A stretch of 64,000 nt of DNA from Bacteroidota bacterium (GTDB lineage: Bacteria; Bacteroidota; Bacteroidia; Bacteroidales; Dysgonomonadaceae), in NCBI GenBank assembly GCA_023388315.1, contig JAEWGM010000028.1, forward strand, positions 1-64,000. The letters are read 5' to 3'. A model generated the notes under the pieces. The model made no database searches, was not told the origin of the DNA, and was given only the letters and a program-made list of their open reading frames with translations. The position numbers and the translations under genes were made by a program. This document shows positions 36,515 to 45,780 of the stretch, piece by piece; the stretch's first letter is position 1; the number at the start of each line of letters is the position of its first letter.

Positions 36515-37912
36515 CTACTGTTGATTTTTTAAAAGTTTTTTTACCGGCATAAAAAATCGTTCCATCAACCGTAAATCTTCGGTTATTATATCTGCGCTGC
36601 CCTGCATTTGCTGTGTAATGGGCAAGGTACTTTCGTAGTTGGTTTGCATACCGTTCGGGAAACCTATTTCCACCACGTAAAATCCTTCGGCAGTGGGAAC
36701 GTTTGAAACACTTTCCACTTTTCCGAGCAAATAACCAAATTCCTGGTCGGGAAAGTTGTTTATTCGTACATTCACACGTTGTCCTATTTTTACTTTCCCG
36801 GCTCCTTGAGCCGGTAGTAACGCTTTACCTTTAGGCGTGTCTTGCGATGCAGGAATGATGGTGAAAACCGTTTCACCGGCATTCACATTCTGGTTGCTGC
36901 TCCATACGCCCATTTGGTTGACATTTCCTTCAATCGGACTTATTAATAAGTAATCTCGCTCCCACGCTTTAATTTGCGCGGTTAATGCTTCAGCTGCATT
37001 CTGGAGGGAAAGTTGATATTTTCGTTCTAATTCAGTAGCCTGTTGCTGCAAGTCCAATAAGTTTTCTTCTCCTTGCATAAGTTGAAGCTCCGATTGTTTC
37101 AGCGAGGCATTAAAGGACAGATATGCCTGTTTGTTCTGTAAAAAACTGGTTTTCGATAGGTCGTATTCATTGCCAGATATAACATTTTTTGCCAACAAGA
37201 TGGAGTCGCGTACAAAAATATTTTTTGATGTACGGAACTGTTCACTTACAACAGGTTCTTGCTTTAAAATACGGTTGTAATACTCTCTCTGTGTACGTAA
37301 TTGCTGTTTTTGCGACGCTATTTTTTGGGGGTAATAATTAAGTGTTTTATAGTTCTGATAATCATTTAAACTGTTCAAAAACGAAGCATATACCGCTTGT
37401 ATATTACCAAGAATTAGCGACTTCTCCTCAAAAAAAAGATTGGCGTTTTCCTGTGAGTAACCTTCTTTTTCCCAAACACTGATTTTTTGGATAAGATTAA
37501 GCATATCCTGACTATTCGCCGGATTTTGGATAACTGCCAACGGGGTGTCGACATTCACTCTTTGATTATTTGTTACGAAAATCTCATCTATTTTCCCGGT
37601 GGAACGTGCCACGATACTTGCCGGAGGTTCTAATGATGTAACGGTAATCTCTGCCCTTATTACGTCAGGATATTTAAAAAACCAGCTGCCAAATAATAAC
37701 GCCAACACAATGATGAATAGGGTAGTAATTCCACGGCGGAGTATCCACGGCGGGATTTCGCTCATCACTTCTTGCACTTCCTCGCTGCGAAGTTCAATCG
37801 GTTTTCCTCTTAGATTTTGCTCGCTCTCGGCAGTAAATGAAATGGTTTCACTCTCTGCTCTCGCTGAATCGTAAAATTCAATTTCGTTGTATCTCTTTTT
37901 TTCGCTTTCCAT
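36515..37912 (-). CDS. HlyD-family adaptor of the peptide exporter
   Basis: A 465-residue membrane fusion protein. A cytoplasmic N-terminus of about 58 residues is followed by one membrane helix (ITTLFIIVLALLFGSWFF), a lipoyl-like half-motif (ARSTGKIDEIFVTNNQRV), a long coiled coil (about 195-315), the second half (ISPIEGNVNQMGVWS) and a beta-barrel C-terminus. It follows the C39 ABC exporter gene by 10 bases, the standard pairing for type I secretion of GG-leader peptides in Gram-negatives. Confidence 0.9.
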   Translation of the reverse strand: MESEKKRYNEIEFYDSARAESETISFTAESEQNLRGKPIELRSEEVQEVMSEIPPWILRRGITTLFIIVLALLFGSWFFKYPDVIRAEITVTSLEPPASIVARSTGKIDEIFVTNNQRVNVDTPLAVIQNPANSQDMLNLIQKISVWEKEGYSQENANLFFEEKSLILGNIQAVYASFLNSLNDYQNYKTLNYYPQKIASQKQQLRTQREYYNRILKQEPVVSEQFRTSKNIFVRDSILLAKNVISGNEYDLSKTSFLQNKQAYLSFNASLKQSELQLMQGEENLLDLQQQATELERKYQLSLQNAAEALTAQIKAWERDYLLISPIEGNVNQMGVWSSNQNVNAGETVFTIIPASQDTPKGKALLPAQGAGKVKIGQRVNVRINNFPDQEFGYLLGKVESVSNVPTAEGFYVVEIGFPNGMQTNYESTLPITQQMQGSADIITEDLRLMERFFMPVKKLLKNQQ

Positions 37913-37922
37913 TCTTCGCTCC

Positions 37923-40133
37923 TTAGTTACCCAATTCCAGCTGATTTTTTACCAATTCGTAGTATTTACCCCGCAAAGCAGTAAGTTCTTCGTGCGTACC
38001 TTCTTCCGCTACTTTTCCCTGGTCTAATACCACTATTTTGTCGGCATCGCGTACCGTACTCAGCCGGTGTGCCACCACAACAACAGTTTTACCTTTGTAA
38101 AACTCATGCAGATGTTTCATAATCTCTTTTTCGTTGTTGGCGTCCAAGGCATTGGTAGCTTCATCTAAAAAGATAAATTCGGGGTTCTTATACACGGCAC
38201 GGGCAATTAATATGCGTTGCCGTTGTCCCTGGCTGATGCCGTTGCCCTCCATCCCTATTTTGGTGTTGTAACCCAACGGAAGTCCGTCGATAAAATCGCG
38301 GATATTAGCTACTGTTACGGCGTGGCGTAATTTTTCTATGTCCACATAATCATCGCCCACGCCGATGTTTTGGGCGATGGTTTCGGAAAAGATGAAACCG
38401 TCCTGCATCACAGAGCCTGATTTACTACGCCACAGATGCTGATTGATTACATTGAGAGGTGTTTCTCCTACTTTTATTGTTCCTTTGTTTGGTTCATAGA
38501 ATCCTAATAGCAGCTTTATCAAGGTGGTTTTCCCGCTTCCGCTTGCCCCTACAATGGCTGTGACTTTTTCTTGCGGAATTGTAAGATTTATGTTTTCCAA
38601 CACATAGTCTCTATCGGCTCCATCGTAACTGAACGAAAGATTTTCTATGACAATATTCTTCTTATCGGGCAGTACAGTCAGTTTATTTTCAATGGTTTCT
38701 TCTTCATCTTCTTTTCCGTGTACTTCATTCAGTCGTTCCAAACTGATTTGTGCGTCTTGGAAAGCGCGAGCGAAACCAATAAACTGCTCCACCGGCGCCG
38801 ATAGTTGACCTATGATATATGTTAACGCCATCATCATACCCAGCGTCATTTGTCCGTCCACAACCGCTTTTGCAGCAATAAACGAAACGATGATATTGGT
38901 GGTTTGGCTGAAAAAAACAGAACCAACTTGTTGAAGTTGTCCCAATATCAATCCTTTGATGCCGATTTTAAACAATTTTACCTGAATGCGTTCCCACTGC
39001 CAACGTTTTTGTTTTTCGCAGTTGTTGAGTTTGATTTCCTGCATTCCAGTAATCAACTGGATAATATTACTTTGTTCGCCAGCAGATTGGGCAAACCGTT
39101 TGTAATCCAATTCACGACGATACTTCATAAAAAGAAGTATCCAGATAACATAAAGAGCGTTCCCAAAAAGAAATATGCCAAGGATTACTAAATTATAATA
39201 AGCCAGCACAAATGCGAAAATAAAGAAATTGACAAAGGAAAACAGTGTGCTGATGGAGTTTCCGGTAAGAAACGATTCGATGCGTCCATGATCGCCGATT
39301 CGCTGCATAATATCGCCCGTCATTTTCGTATCAAAATAACGCAGCGGCAGCTTCATTAGCTTTGCCAAGAAATCGGAAATCAAGGCGATGTTTATCCGCG
39401 TGTTCATGTGCAGCAATATCCAGCTCCGGATAAACTCCACGGAAAGTCGGGCAATAAAGATAACTAATTGAGCAATGAGAATCAGGGTAATAAAGCTCAG
39501 GTTTCCATCGCGGATACCTACATCTACTAATGATTGCGTAAGAAAAGGAAAAATCAGTTGCAGGATACTCACAACTAACATGCCCAGTACTAATTGCACC
39601 AACTGACTTTTGTAGGGTGTAAGATAACGAAGAAAATATCGAAGGCTTCGGTTACGGTTTTCTTTTTCATCCTCGCGGTCGAAAAATTCCGGACCGGGTT
39701 CCAAAAGTAATGCTGTGCCTTTTTCTTCTTCATCTTTTTTTGTGCTGTACCAGCATTTTTTGAAGTCTGTTTCGTCGTATGTTACCAATCCCAATGCGGG
39801 GTCAGCTACGTAAATTTTGTTTCCGGCTTTTTTATCTTTCCTTATGTTATAAACCACTACAAAATGGTTTTGTTTCCAATGAACGATACAGGGCAGAGGT
39901 ACGTCTTTTACCAACTGTTCAAACGAAATCATCACCCCTGAAGTGCGAAAACCGATATGCTCCGCGGCATCGCTTATACCCAACATAGACACCCCCTCGC
40001 GCGTAATGAATGAATGCTGGCGGAGGGTCTCCAGACTGTAGTGCCTGCCATAGTGCTTGGCTATCATGCGCAGGCAGGTGGGACCGCAGTCCATAGCATC
40101 GAGTTGGGTAAATTTTGGGAAAGGACTTTGCAT
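37923..40133 (-). CDS. peptidase-containing ABC exporter (C39, PCAT/bacteriocin type)
   Basis: About 736 residues. An N-terminal C39 cysteine peptidase domain (QLDAMDCGPTCLRMIAKHYG, then HFVVVYNI and VADPALG giving the Cys-His-Asp set) cleaves after double-glycine leaders. Six membrane helices (about 165-440) and an ATP-binding domain follow, with Walker A (GASGSGKTTLIKLLL), signature ISQGQRQR and Walker B (EFIFLDEATNALD). I prefer the start MQSPFPKF because the paralogous remnant at 46170 begins at the matching place; a Met three codons upstream is possible. It is the only C39 exporter in the window and likely processes all three GG precursors. Confidence 0.93.
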   Translation of the reverse strand: MQSPFPKFTQLDAMDCGPTCLRMIAKHYGRHYSLETLRQHSFITREGVSMLGISDAAEHIGFRTSGVMISFEQLVKDVPLPCIVHWKQNHFVVVYNIRKDKKAGNKIYVADPALGLVTYDETDFKKCWYSTKKDEEEKGTALLLEPGPEFFDREDEKENRNRSLRYFLRYLTPYKSQLVQLVLGMLVVSILQLIFPFLTQSLVDVGIRDGNLSFITLILIAQLVIFIARLSVEFIRSWILLHMNTRINIALISDFLAKLMKLPLRYFDTKMTGDIMQRIGDHGRIESFLTGNSISTLFSFVNFFIFAFVLAYYNLVILGIFLFGNALYVIWILLFMKYRRELDYKRFAQSAGEQSNIIQLITGMQEIKLNNCEKQKRWQWERIQVKLFKIGIKGLILGQLQQVGSVFFSQTTNIIVSFIAAKAVVDGQMTLGMMMALTYIIGQLSAPVEQFIGFARAFQDAQISLERLNEVHGKEDEEETIENKLTVLPDKKNIVIENLSFSYDGADRDYVLENINLTIPQEKVTAIVGASGSGKTTLIKLLLGFYEPNKGTIKVGETPLNVINQHLWRSKSGSVMQDGFIFSETIAQNIGVGDDYVDIEKLRHAVTVANIRDFIDGLPLGYNTKIGMEGNGISQGQRQRILIARAVYKNPEFIFLDEATNALDANNEKEIMKHLHEFYKGKTVVVVAHRLSTVRDADKIVVLDQGKVAEEGTHEELTALRGKYYELVKNQLELGN

Positions 40134-40191
40134 TATTATCAATGAGTTTTCTATTCTATTCCAGGTGTATATGAATGATTGTTATATTTCT

Positions 40192-41511
40192 CTAAACAGT
40201 TCTTACTAAAATATTTAATTCTGTCACTAAATCGGAAGGTAAATACATATTTAAATAATTAATAAAATCGTCATATTTTGTAACCTGATTTTTATTTTTT
40301 TCCAAAAAGGATATGATAATTTTAGCCATTTTTTCTCTGCCACACTGCATTGCAATTTGTTCTATAATTGACGGTCCAAAGAGATAAATCTTATTCCATG
40401 AATATTGATTATTGATTTGAGTATCATATAGACTCATTGAATCTTCTTGAATTTGCTCTAAATTATTAATTTTTGTTTCTGATAAAAACAACGCCAACCA
40501 TTCTATAATTGATTCTTTTATGAAATATTGTCCTTTTGAAGATTTTTCAACTTCAATTGGGAAAAATGAATGAATGATTTCATGCAAAAGATCCTTACTT
40601 CCGAAATTCACATCACATACAACGTAACTACCCAAAGATTCACCAAAGGCTCTTCTATTTTCATCATCTCTCCAATTGATAAATATAACATCAGAAATCT
40701 GTTCATAAGACATATAAAGAGACAAGTGATTCACGTATTTTTGTAGTTCATAAACCTTATGCTTAAACGGTGATTTGCATTTGAGAGTATCTGGGATATA
40801 AACATCTATTCCATATTTATTCCCTTTTATTGAGTAATTTAAATAATGTTTTTTAGATATAAAAGAAATATTTACATCTTTTATTTTTCCATCTCTGTCT
40901 TTTTTGCAGGAAAAAAAATGTTTTATACTATCAGGTGAAATTATTTTTATTTTGCGAATGGGTAAATTTGTTGGATAAAAACACTCATATTGTTGCTGAA
41001 GTGAATAAAAGTTTGTGTTCTCTGGTTGATATCTAAAAAGTAAAGAACCCATTACATTATATTCCATAGAAACTATTGGACTCTTTGTGTTTGATAAAAT
41101 AAATTTTAAGGATTGAGTATCTGACAAGAACTCAGAGCCTGAATGTTGTTCAACCCATGAAGGTATAATAGAAATAATACCTGTTGGATTAATTAAGCCA
41201 ACTTTTAAATTCGTAGGACCAAGTGCTGATAGTTTTACAGTCGTTTTTAATGCTATTGTATCATTATTCGAATTATCTATCTTTAAAGTCGCTTTGATTT
41301 TAAAAGGTAAATCTGATTTTTTTTTACTAACAGAATCTGTCTTTTCTAATTCTGTACTCGTATCATTTAATAATGTCTTATCAGAGATGGGACTAAATGA
41401 AAACACAATCTCCTCACAATCAATGTTTTGAGAAAGCAGGCTGGGTGTACTAAATAAAAAAAACAAGTGTATGAAGAATATTGTTGTTTTATTAGCGTTA
41501 AGAATTAACAT
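40192..41511 (-). CDS. exported M1-like (gluzincin) metallopeptidase
   Basis: A 439-residue protein with a signal peptide (about 1-27). The zinc motif HEIIH at residues 310-314 is followed by Glu333, giving the exact HExxH-18-E spacing of M1/gluzincin peptidases. The rest is beta-rich and divergent. It stands between a radical SAM gene and the C39 exporter gene in the third RiPP module. It may trim a peptide outside the cytoplasm, or act in target-cell interaction or immunity; no direct evidence distinguishes these. Confidence 0.72.
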   Translation of the reverse strand: MLILNANKTTIFFIHLFFLFSTPSLLSQNIDCEEIVFSFSPISDKTLLNDTSTELEKTDSVSKKKSDLPFKIKATLKIDNSNNDTIALKTTVKLSALGPTNLKVGLINPTGIISIIPSWVEQHSGSEFLSDTQSLKFILSNTKSPIVSMEYNVMGSLLFRYQPENTNFYSLQQQYECFYPTNLPIRKIKIISPDSIKHFFSCKKDRDGKIKDVNISFISKKHYLNYSIKGNKYGIDVYIPDTLKCKSPFKHKVYELQKYVNHLSLYMSYEQISDVIFINWRDDENRRAFGESLGSYVVCDVNFGSKDLLHEIIHSFFPIEVEKSSKGQYFIKESIIEWLALFLSETKINNLEQIQEDSMSLYDTQINNQYSWNKIYLFGPSIIEQIAMQCGREKMAKIIISFLEKNKNQVTKYDDFINYLNMYLPSDLVTELNILVRTV

Positions 41512-41528
41512 GTTGTTTTATTTATGAA

Positions 41529-42851
41529 TTAATTGCAAATATTCATTTTTTCAGCCTCGGATGCAATGTAAAGATTTAATATGAAATTCCAATAAAAACG
41601 CTTCAATTTGCATTCATCTTCAGACAGCGTTCCAGACAGATGATTTGTTAATATTTTTTCAGAAAAGCATCCTCCACCACATAAATACCTTATCCAACAA
41701 TTTTTACAACCAGTTATTTTGTTAACATTTTGAGGTTGCATCTTATTTAATTTCTCGTTAAAAATTCCATCTGTAATATTTCCAATTTTATATTTTTCAT
41801 CAAATGCTAAATGTTCACAAGAAAATATATTACCATTATCAGTAATTGCAAATAGATTTATTCCTCCTCCACACGAGTATTCTCTTCTGCCATTATCTTT
41901 AATTAAGTGGATGTCATTTGTTATGGAATAACAATTTATAGGATGTTTGTATCTTATACGATTAATATAAAAATCTAATAGGATTCTATATTGTTCTTCA
42001 AAAAAATCCAATTTCTTATCAAAAATACATGTGTCATGTGTATTACGTGATTTATATGCTAATACTGCTGCGAATGGAATATTTAAAGATTCAAAATATT
42101 CATAAATATCTTTCAGACTTTTACAATCACTGGGTATGGTCGCCCTTAACTGGAATTTCACACCCTCTTTTTTTAGTGATTCTATGTTTTTTATAACTCT
42201 ACTATTAGTATGTTTACCATTTATATATGTTCGATGTGAACCTAATTCTAAAGGTCCGTCATAACTTAATAGTAATCTAATATTATTTTCTTTAATAAGA
42301 TTTAATATTTTGTTATTCAATATTGTACCGTTTGTTGTAATGCCAAAAGTTACTTTTCTATCTGAATATTCGCTTTTTACGTATTGTATTACTGCTTTCA
42401 TTGTTGAAACATTTAGAAGGGGCTCACCCCCAAAAAAATTAATATGACAATCAAACTCTGGATTATTATTTCTAAAAGAATAATCTATGATTTTTTTCGC
42501 TTGAGGGATATTAATATCTTTAAAACCAAAATTACCTTTATTTTGGGCAAAACAGTAGGAGCATCTTAAATTGCAATGTCCAGAGATAGGTAAAATTATA
42601 GATTGCAGGTTTATTTTATCTAATTCTAACTCTCTTGATTTTTGCTCTTTTAGAAAAATAAATTCACTAATAATAAGCTGTTTAAGTTTTTCAAAATCTT
42701 TCGAACTTAGTGATATTTCGTTCAATAGGAGTTGCCTAAAGAAATAATAAATGTTTGTCCCTTTTCTTAAACTAACAAGTCTTGATGATGGTATATGAAA
42801 GATAATATCATATAAATTATGACTTAAAATATAAAAATCATTTGGATCCAT
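41529..42851 (-). CDS. radical SAM/SPASM peptide maturase for precursor A
   Basis: About 440 residues. The radical SAM cluster motif is CNLRCSYCF (Cys 93, 97, 100 from this start), followed by HINFFGGEPLL. The C-terminal SPASM-type region has CGGGINLF, CEHLAF and GCKNCWIRYLCGGGC for auxiliary Fe-S clusters. It resembles thioether-forming maturases more than the two radical SAM proteins of modules 1 and 2. The start MDPNDFYILS was chosen because the Met seven codons upstream lies almost on the precursor's terminator hairpin. Directly downstream of precursor A, it is the prime candidate for crosslinking its evenly spaced cysteines. Confidence 0.85.
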   Translation of the reverse strand: MDPNDFYILSHNLYDIIFHIPSSRLVSLRKGTNIYYFFRQLLLNEISLSSKDFEKLKQLIISEFIFLKEQKSRELELDKINLQSIILPISGHCNLRCSYCFAQNKGNFGFKDINIPQAKKIIDYSFRNNNPEFDCHINFFGGEPLLNVSTMKAVIQYVKSEYSDRKVTFGITTNGTILNNKILNLIKENNIRLLLSYDGPLELGSHRTYINGKHTNSRVIKNIESLKKEGVKFQLRATIPSDCKSLKDIYEYFESLNIPFAAVLAYKSRNTHDTCIFDKKLDFFEEQYRILLDFYINRIRYKHPINCYSITNDIHLIKDNGRREYSCGGGINLFAITDNGNIFSCEHLAFDEKYKIGNITDGIFNEKLNKMQPQNVNKITGCKNCWIRYLCGGGCFSEKILTNHLSGTLSEDECKLKRFYWNFILNLYIASEAEKMNICN

Positions 42852-42874
42852 ATAACTAAAATAGATTAACATAA

Positions 42875-42899
42875 AAGATAGGGTCTAAGACCCTATCTT
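42875..42899 (-). terminator. hairpin after precursor A
   Basis: A perfect 11-bp stem (AAGATAGGGTC / GACCCTATCTT) with a 3-nt loop, followed by a short T run on the minus strand. It lies 5 bases after the precursor stop and before the radical SAM gene. It probably gives more precursor than enzyme mRNA through partial termination or 3'-end protection. Confidence 0.75.
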
Positions 42900-42904
42900 A
42901 ATAA

Positions 42905-43135
42905 CTAAAAGGTTGTTGTTGAAAAATTTTGCGAACATGTCGTGTTTAATTGGCCACAATCTCCTGTCGTAAAAGAATTCGGACAATTAAGCTCCAAATT
43001 CACACATTGATAGACTTTTTGACCAAGCATACAGCCAAGTTTAGTTCTTTCGCCCCCTTTTAGGGTACTTAACTCATTTCCATTTAATACCAGATAATCT
43101 GATTTGTTCAATCTAATTCTTTCAATTTTTTTCAT
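42905..43135 (-). CDS. RiPP precursor A, GG leader with periodic cysteines
   Basis: A 76-residue precursor. The 28-residue leader ends ELSTLKGG, a double-glycine site for C39 cleavage. The 48-residue core has Cys at 35, 44, 51, 60 and 67, that is CX8CX6CX8CX6C, and 11 Ser/Thr, seven of them in the last 12 residues (from TTCSQNFSTTTF). The leader resembles the GG-Bacteroidales precursor family (TIGR04149 by my recollection). Upstream by 34 bases is a GT27-LanC fusion gene; downstream is a hairpin and a radical SAM/SPASM maturase gene. Product structure unknown; thioether crosslinks plus O-glycosylation is my inference. Confidence 0.82.
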   Translation of the reverse strand: MKKIERIRLNKSDYLVLNGNELSTLKGGERTKLGCMLGQKVYQCVNLELNCPNSFTTGDCGQLNTTCSQNFSTTTF

Positions 43136-43169
43136 TTTGATTTAATTTTTAAAAGTTAGTAATTGATAT

Positions 43170-44783
43170 TTAAAGAACCCATTGTTCAGTAGGTTCATTG
43201 ACTATTGCTTTGTACAAAAGAGAATCTTTATGTTCATTTTTCAAATTGGAAATATGCAATAAGGCTTCGATTGAAGTTATTGAATTTATAATCTTACACC
43301 TTTTGTCACAGAAGGATATAAATATGAATGCAATAATAGGAAAATCTGGCTTGTTTAAGCAACTAGACTCATCAGTATATTTCTCTTTGACTATTTTATT
43401 CAAAAACTTAAAAAAAAGAGGATATTTGTTTATAATATCTTTGTCTTGATATAATCGCATTGTTGAATAGTATACGAGACCTAAAAATCCTTTTTCAAAA
43501 CTCCAATCCCCCCAATAATTCATATTAAACCGATTAAAGATTATATCATCAAAGTCAGATAATAATTCATTAATATTACTTTCAATCATTTGTTCTTCAA
43601 CAAGGAAGCTTAATCCCCATGCAATCCCGAGAAGTCCATCACTGAACGTAATATTTATATTATTATTAGTTTCAATATATTCAATCAAGTCATCAATCTC
43701 TTTCTCTGCGAAGGTTAAATCCCCTTGCAAATAAGACGAAATTATCAATCCCATTTTTCCATTATAAAGTCCATAATCTTTCTCTTTGTTACTTTTAATA
43801 ACAGGATAAATATCTTTATTGGTATCCATATTGGTAGGCTCGATGTTTATATTTAATACACTTTTCGACTCACATTCTTGATTGAATTTAAAAAAGATAT
43901 CAAATGAAGTAGTCAATATTTTTTCGTAATATTCTTTAAGAACTAAAAAATTAGAAAGGTTCTTGTATAGCATATTCATTGAATAACTGAATTGTATCCT
44001 AAAAGTATCTCTTAGGTTACTCAACACTTTTAGACATAAATCATTTGGCAATATTAATAAAGAAATAAAAACTTTATTATAAACATAATCAATATGCTTA
44101 ATTGTATAAGGAGGGTCTTTTCTGTATAGATGACCGATGACAATATTTTTCAAAATGAGGCATTCTCCACCACTTAGCCATACTTTCATACTTATATAGG
44201 CTTCATCACTTCCATAGGAAACAAGACCAGAGAGTCCTCTTAAAAATATCCAATAGTCTTTGTATGCGGCATACGCAGCTCCTAATATACATGGCACTCT
44301 GGATATTGAGGAGCCCGGATCACAATCATGCGAATTCCATTCAGCATACAGTCCACCATGTCCTCCAAAGAACTCAATATAAGCAGCAAATGGGGTTATG
44401 GATCTTGGATTATCTCCAATGCCAATTGTTCGACAGCAAATAATGGATTTTTTATTATCTGTAAGTGCAGTTATAAATGCGGGTAACGTTTCTTCATCAT
44501 ATATCCTCATGTGAGCATCTAGTAAGAGAAATTTATCATGTGCGGAAAGTGCGATTCCCATATCTCTGCAAGCAGCGACTCCTATTCTATGGGAATTTTC
44601 ATAATAGCGGATATTTTTCTTGTTTTCCATGTATTGCTTATAATCAAACATATCATCTGAGGCATCATTTATAATGATTATCTCATAATGGTTTATTCGA
44701 CCTTTATTTTTCTCGATGCTTTCAATTGTCGAAAAGAGTTCTTCTTTTTCATTTACAAATGGTATTATGATTGAAATATTCAT
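43170..44783 (-). CDS. GT27-like glycosyltransferase fused to a LanC-like domain (copy B)
   Basis: A 537-residue fusion. Residues 1 to about 245 form a GT-A domain close in pattern to polypeptide GalNAc-transferases: IIIPFVNE at the start, DAH metal motif at 89-91, PCILGAAYAAYKDYW, GSDEAYISMKVWLSGG and VIGHLYRKDPPYT, whose His is the third metal ligand in that family. After a linker, a LanC-like half-toroid (from about 335) has GLYNGKMGLIISSY, FSDGLLGIAWGLSFL and FEKGFLGLVYY, without zinc-site motifs. It precedes precursor A. Likely role: binding and O-glycosylating a RiPP precursor; this is inference. Confidence 0.82.
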   Translation of the reverse strand: MNISIIIPFVNEKEELFSTIESIEKNKGRINHYEIIIINDASDDMFDYKQYMENKKNIRYYENSHRIGVAACRDMGIALSAHDKFLLLDAHMRIYDEETLPAFITALTDNKKSIICCRTIGIGDNPRSITPFAAYIEFFGGHGGLYAEWNSHDCDPGSSISRVPCILGAAYAAYKDYWIFLRGLSGLVSYGSDEAYISMKVWLSGGECLILKNIVIGHLYRKDPPYTIKHIDYVYNKVFISLLILPNDLCLKVLSNLRDTFRIQFSYSMNMLYKNLSNFLVLKEYYEKILTTSFDIFFKFNQECESKSVLNINIEPTNMDTNKDIYPVIKSNKEKDYGLYNGKMGLIISSYLQGDLTFAEKEIDDLIEYIETNNNINITFSDGLLGIAWGLSFLVEEQMIESNINELLSDFDDIIFNRFNMNYWGDWSFEKGFLGLVYYSTMRLYQDKDIINKYPLFFKFLNKIVKEKYTDESSCLNKPDFPIIAFIFISFCDKRCKIINSITSIEALLHISNLKNEHKDSLLYKAIVNEPTEQWVL

Positions 44784-45277
44784 ATAATTTCACTTTAAAA
44801 CATTAGTGTCCGGTTATAAGTCAAAAAAAATCAACTGTTTATCTTCATTCGGACTTGTTAATTTGTAATCTATTTTTGTAAACAGTTCATTTATAGGTCT
44901 TTGTTCGAAAAGAGTGAGACTGAAAATTTACAGTAAATTGTAGAGCGAATGCTCCAAATTGAGCCTCTCCTTTAAAATCAGAATTCTCATATTACCGTGA
45001 AATAATTCCAGGTTTTCTAAGAAACTGCTGTTTATTATCAGATGATTGGCTATTTTCTGAAGCAACTCATTATTGTGCTTTTTGTTGGAGGTTGCCATAT
45101 AACTAGTATTGTTTGAATGACAAATGTATGGTATTATTATTATATAATCAAGAAAAATTTCATTAATCTGAGAAAATAGTCATGTTAAATAAAAAATAGA
45201 TATTATTGAAGATTTTATATCCTTATAATGAGTATATTATACAAGCAGGCTGTGAAGGTTATTTAACAAAACAAACG
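44784..45277 (-). other. degenerate stretch between GT27-LanC copy B and the chimeric remnant
   Basis: No intact gene. The right part (from about 44978) is a copy of 52493-52800 and holds a broken LanC-like gene, listed separately. The left part (44784-44977) has no match elsewhere in the window. AGTGTCCGGTTATAAG near 44804 resembles the ends of some Bacteroidetes insertion sequences as I remember them, but no transposase or partner end is present. Confidence 0.5.
44928..45098 (-). pseudogene. LanC-like gene remnant (copy 2)
   Basis: A 56-codon frame that begins like the remnant at 52614 (MATSNKKHNNELLQKIANHL) and reaches the first LanC-like motif in mutated form (ELFHGNMRIL instead of GLFHGKMGIV). 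It then runs into unrelated sequence. It is the tail of the duplicated block that also carries the glycosyltransferase fragment. Not expected to be functional. Confidence 0.65.
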
Positions 45278-45780
45278 TTATATAATAATGTCACGAACTC
45301 TATTTAAAGTTATCGAATTACAAATGATATGTTCATAAGATACTTGATCGTTATGCTTATCCTGGAGTTGATACATATTATATTTTTCCTGCCTTCTTTC
45401 TTTTGAGATATTTCCGTAGTGCAGCAGTAATATCCTACTTTTAAGTAAAAATTTGATATAAGGTGTCAGTTTAAAATGCAAGGCTGATTTATCGGTGGTT
45501 TTTTGCATGTTACCAATATTACGAAACATTCGAAAATGTTGTTGAATACCTTCATTTGAAAAAGGATATTCTGCATTGTAATATTCCTCAGAATCCCATA
45601 AGTGAACCAAATTGAAAAGAACATTATAAATATTATCCGATTCCATAAAGCTAAAGTCTGCAAACCGCTTATCAATAATTTCATCTACATCTAAATAACA
45701 AATCCATTTACAATTAAAAAAGGAAACAATACGCGAAAGAATATTCCTGTTTTCTAAATCGTTAAAAACGTTCGTTCTTT
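44978..45780. repeat. duplicated block, copy 2 of 52493-53299
   Basis: About 800 bases closely matching 52493-53299 in the same orientation. It covers the C-terminal part of the double-GT gene, its downstream spacer and the start of a LanC-like gene. Over the last 122 codons of the GT, 114 residues are identical. Its right edge is the fusion point with the C39 gene fragment. Confidence 0.85.

Noticed and set aside
44800..44820. Possible end of an insertion sequence (AGTGTCCGGTTATAAG)
   Set aside because: No transposase, second inverted end or target duplication is seen nearby; resemblance rests on memory only.
45278..45646. A standalone 122-residue glycosyltransferase-like gene
   Set aside because: Homology continues upstream of the first Met with a frameshift; it is the C-terminal part of a duplicated, broken double-GT gene.
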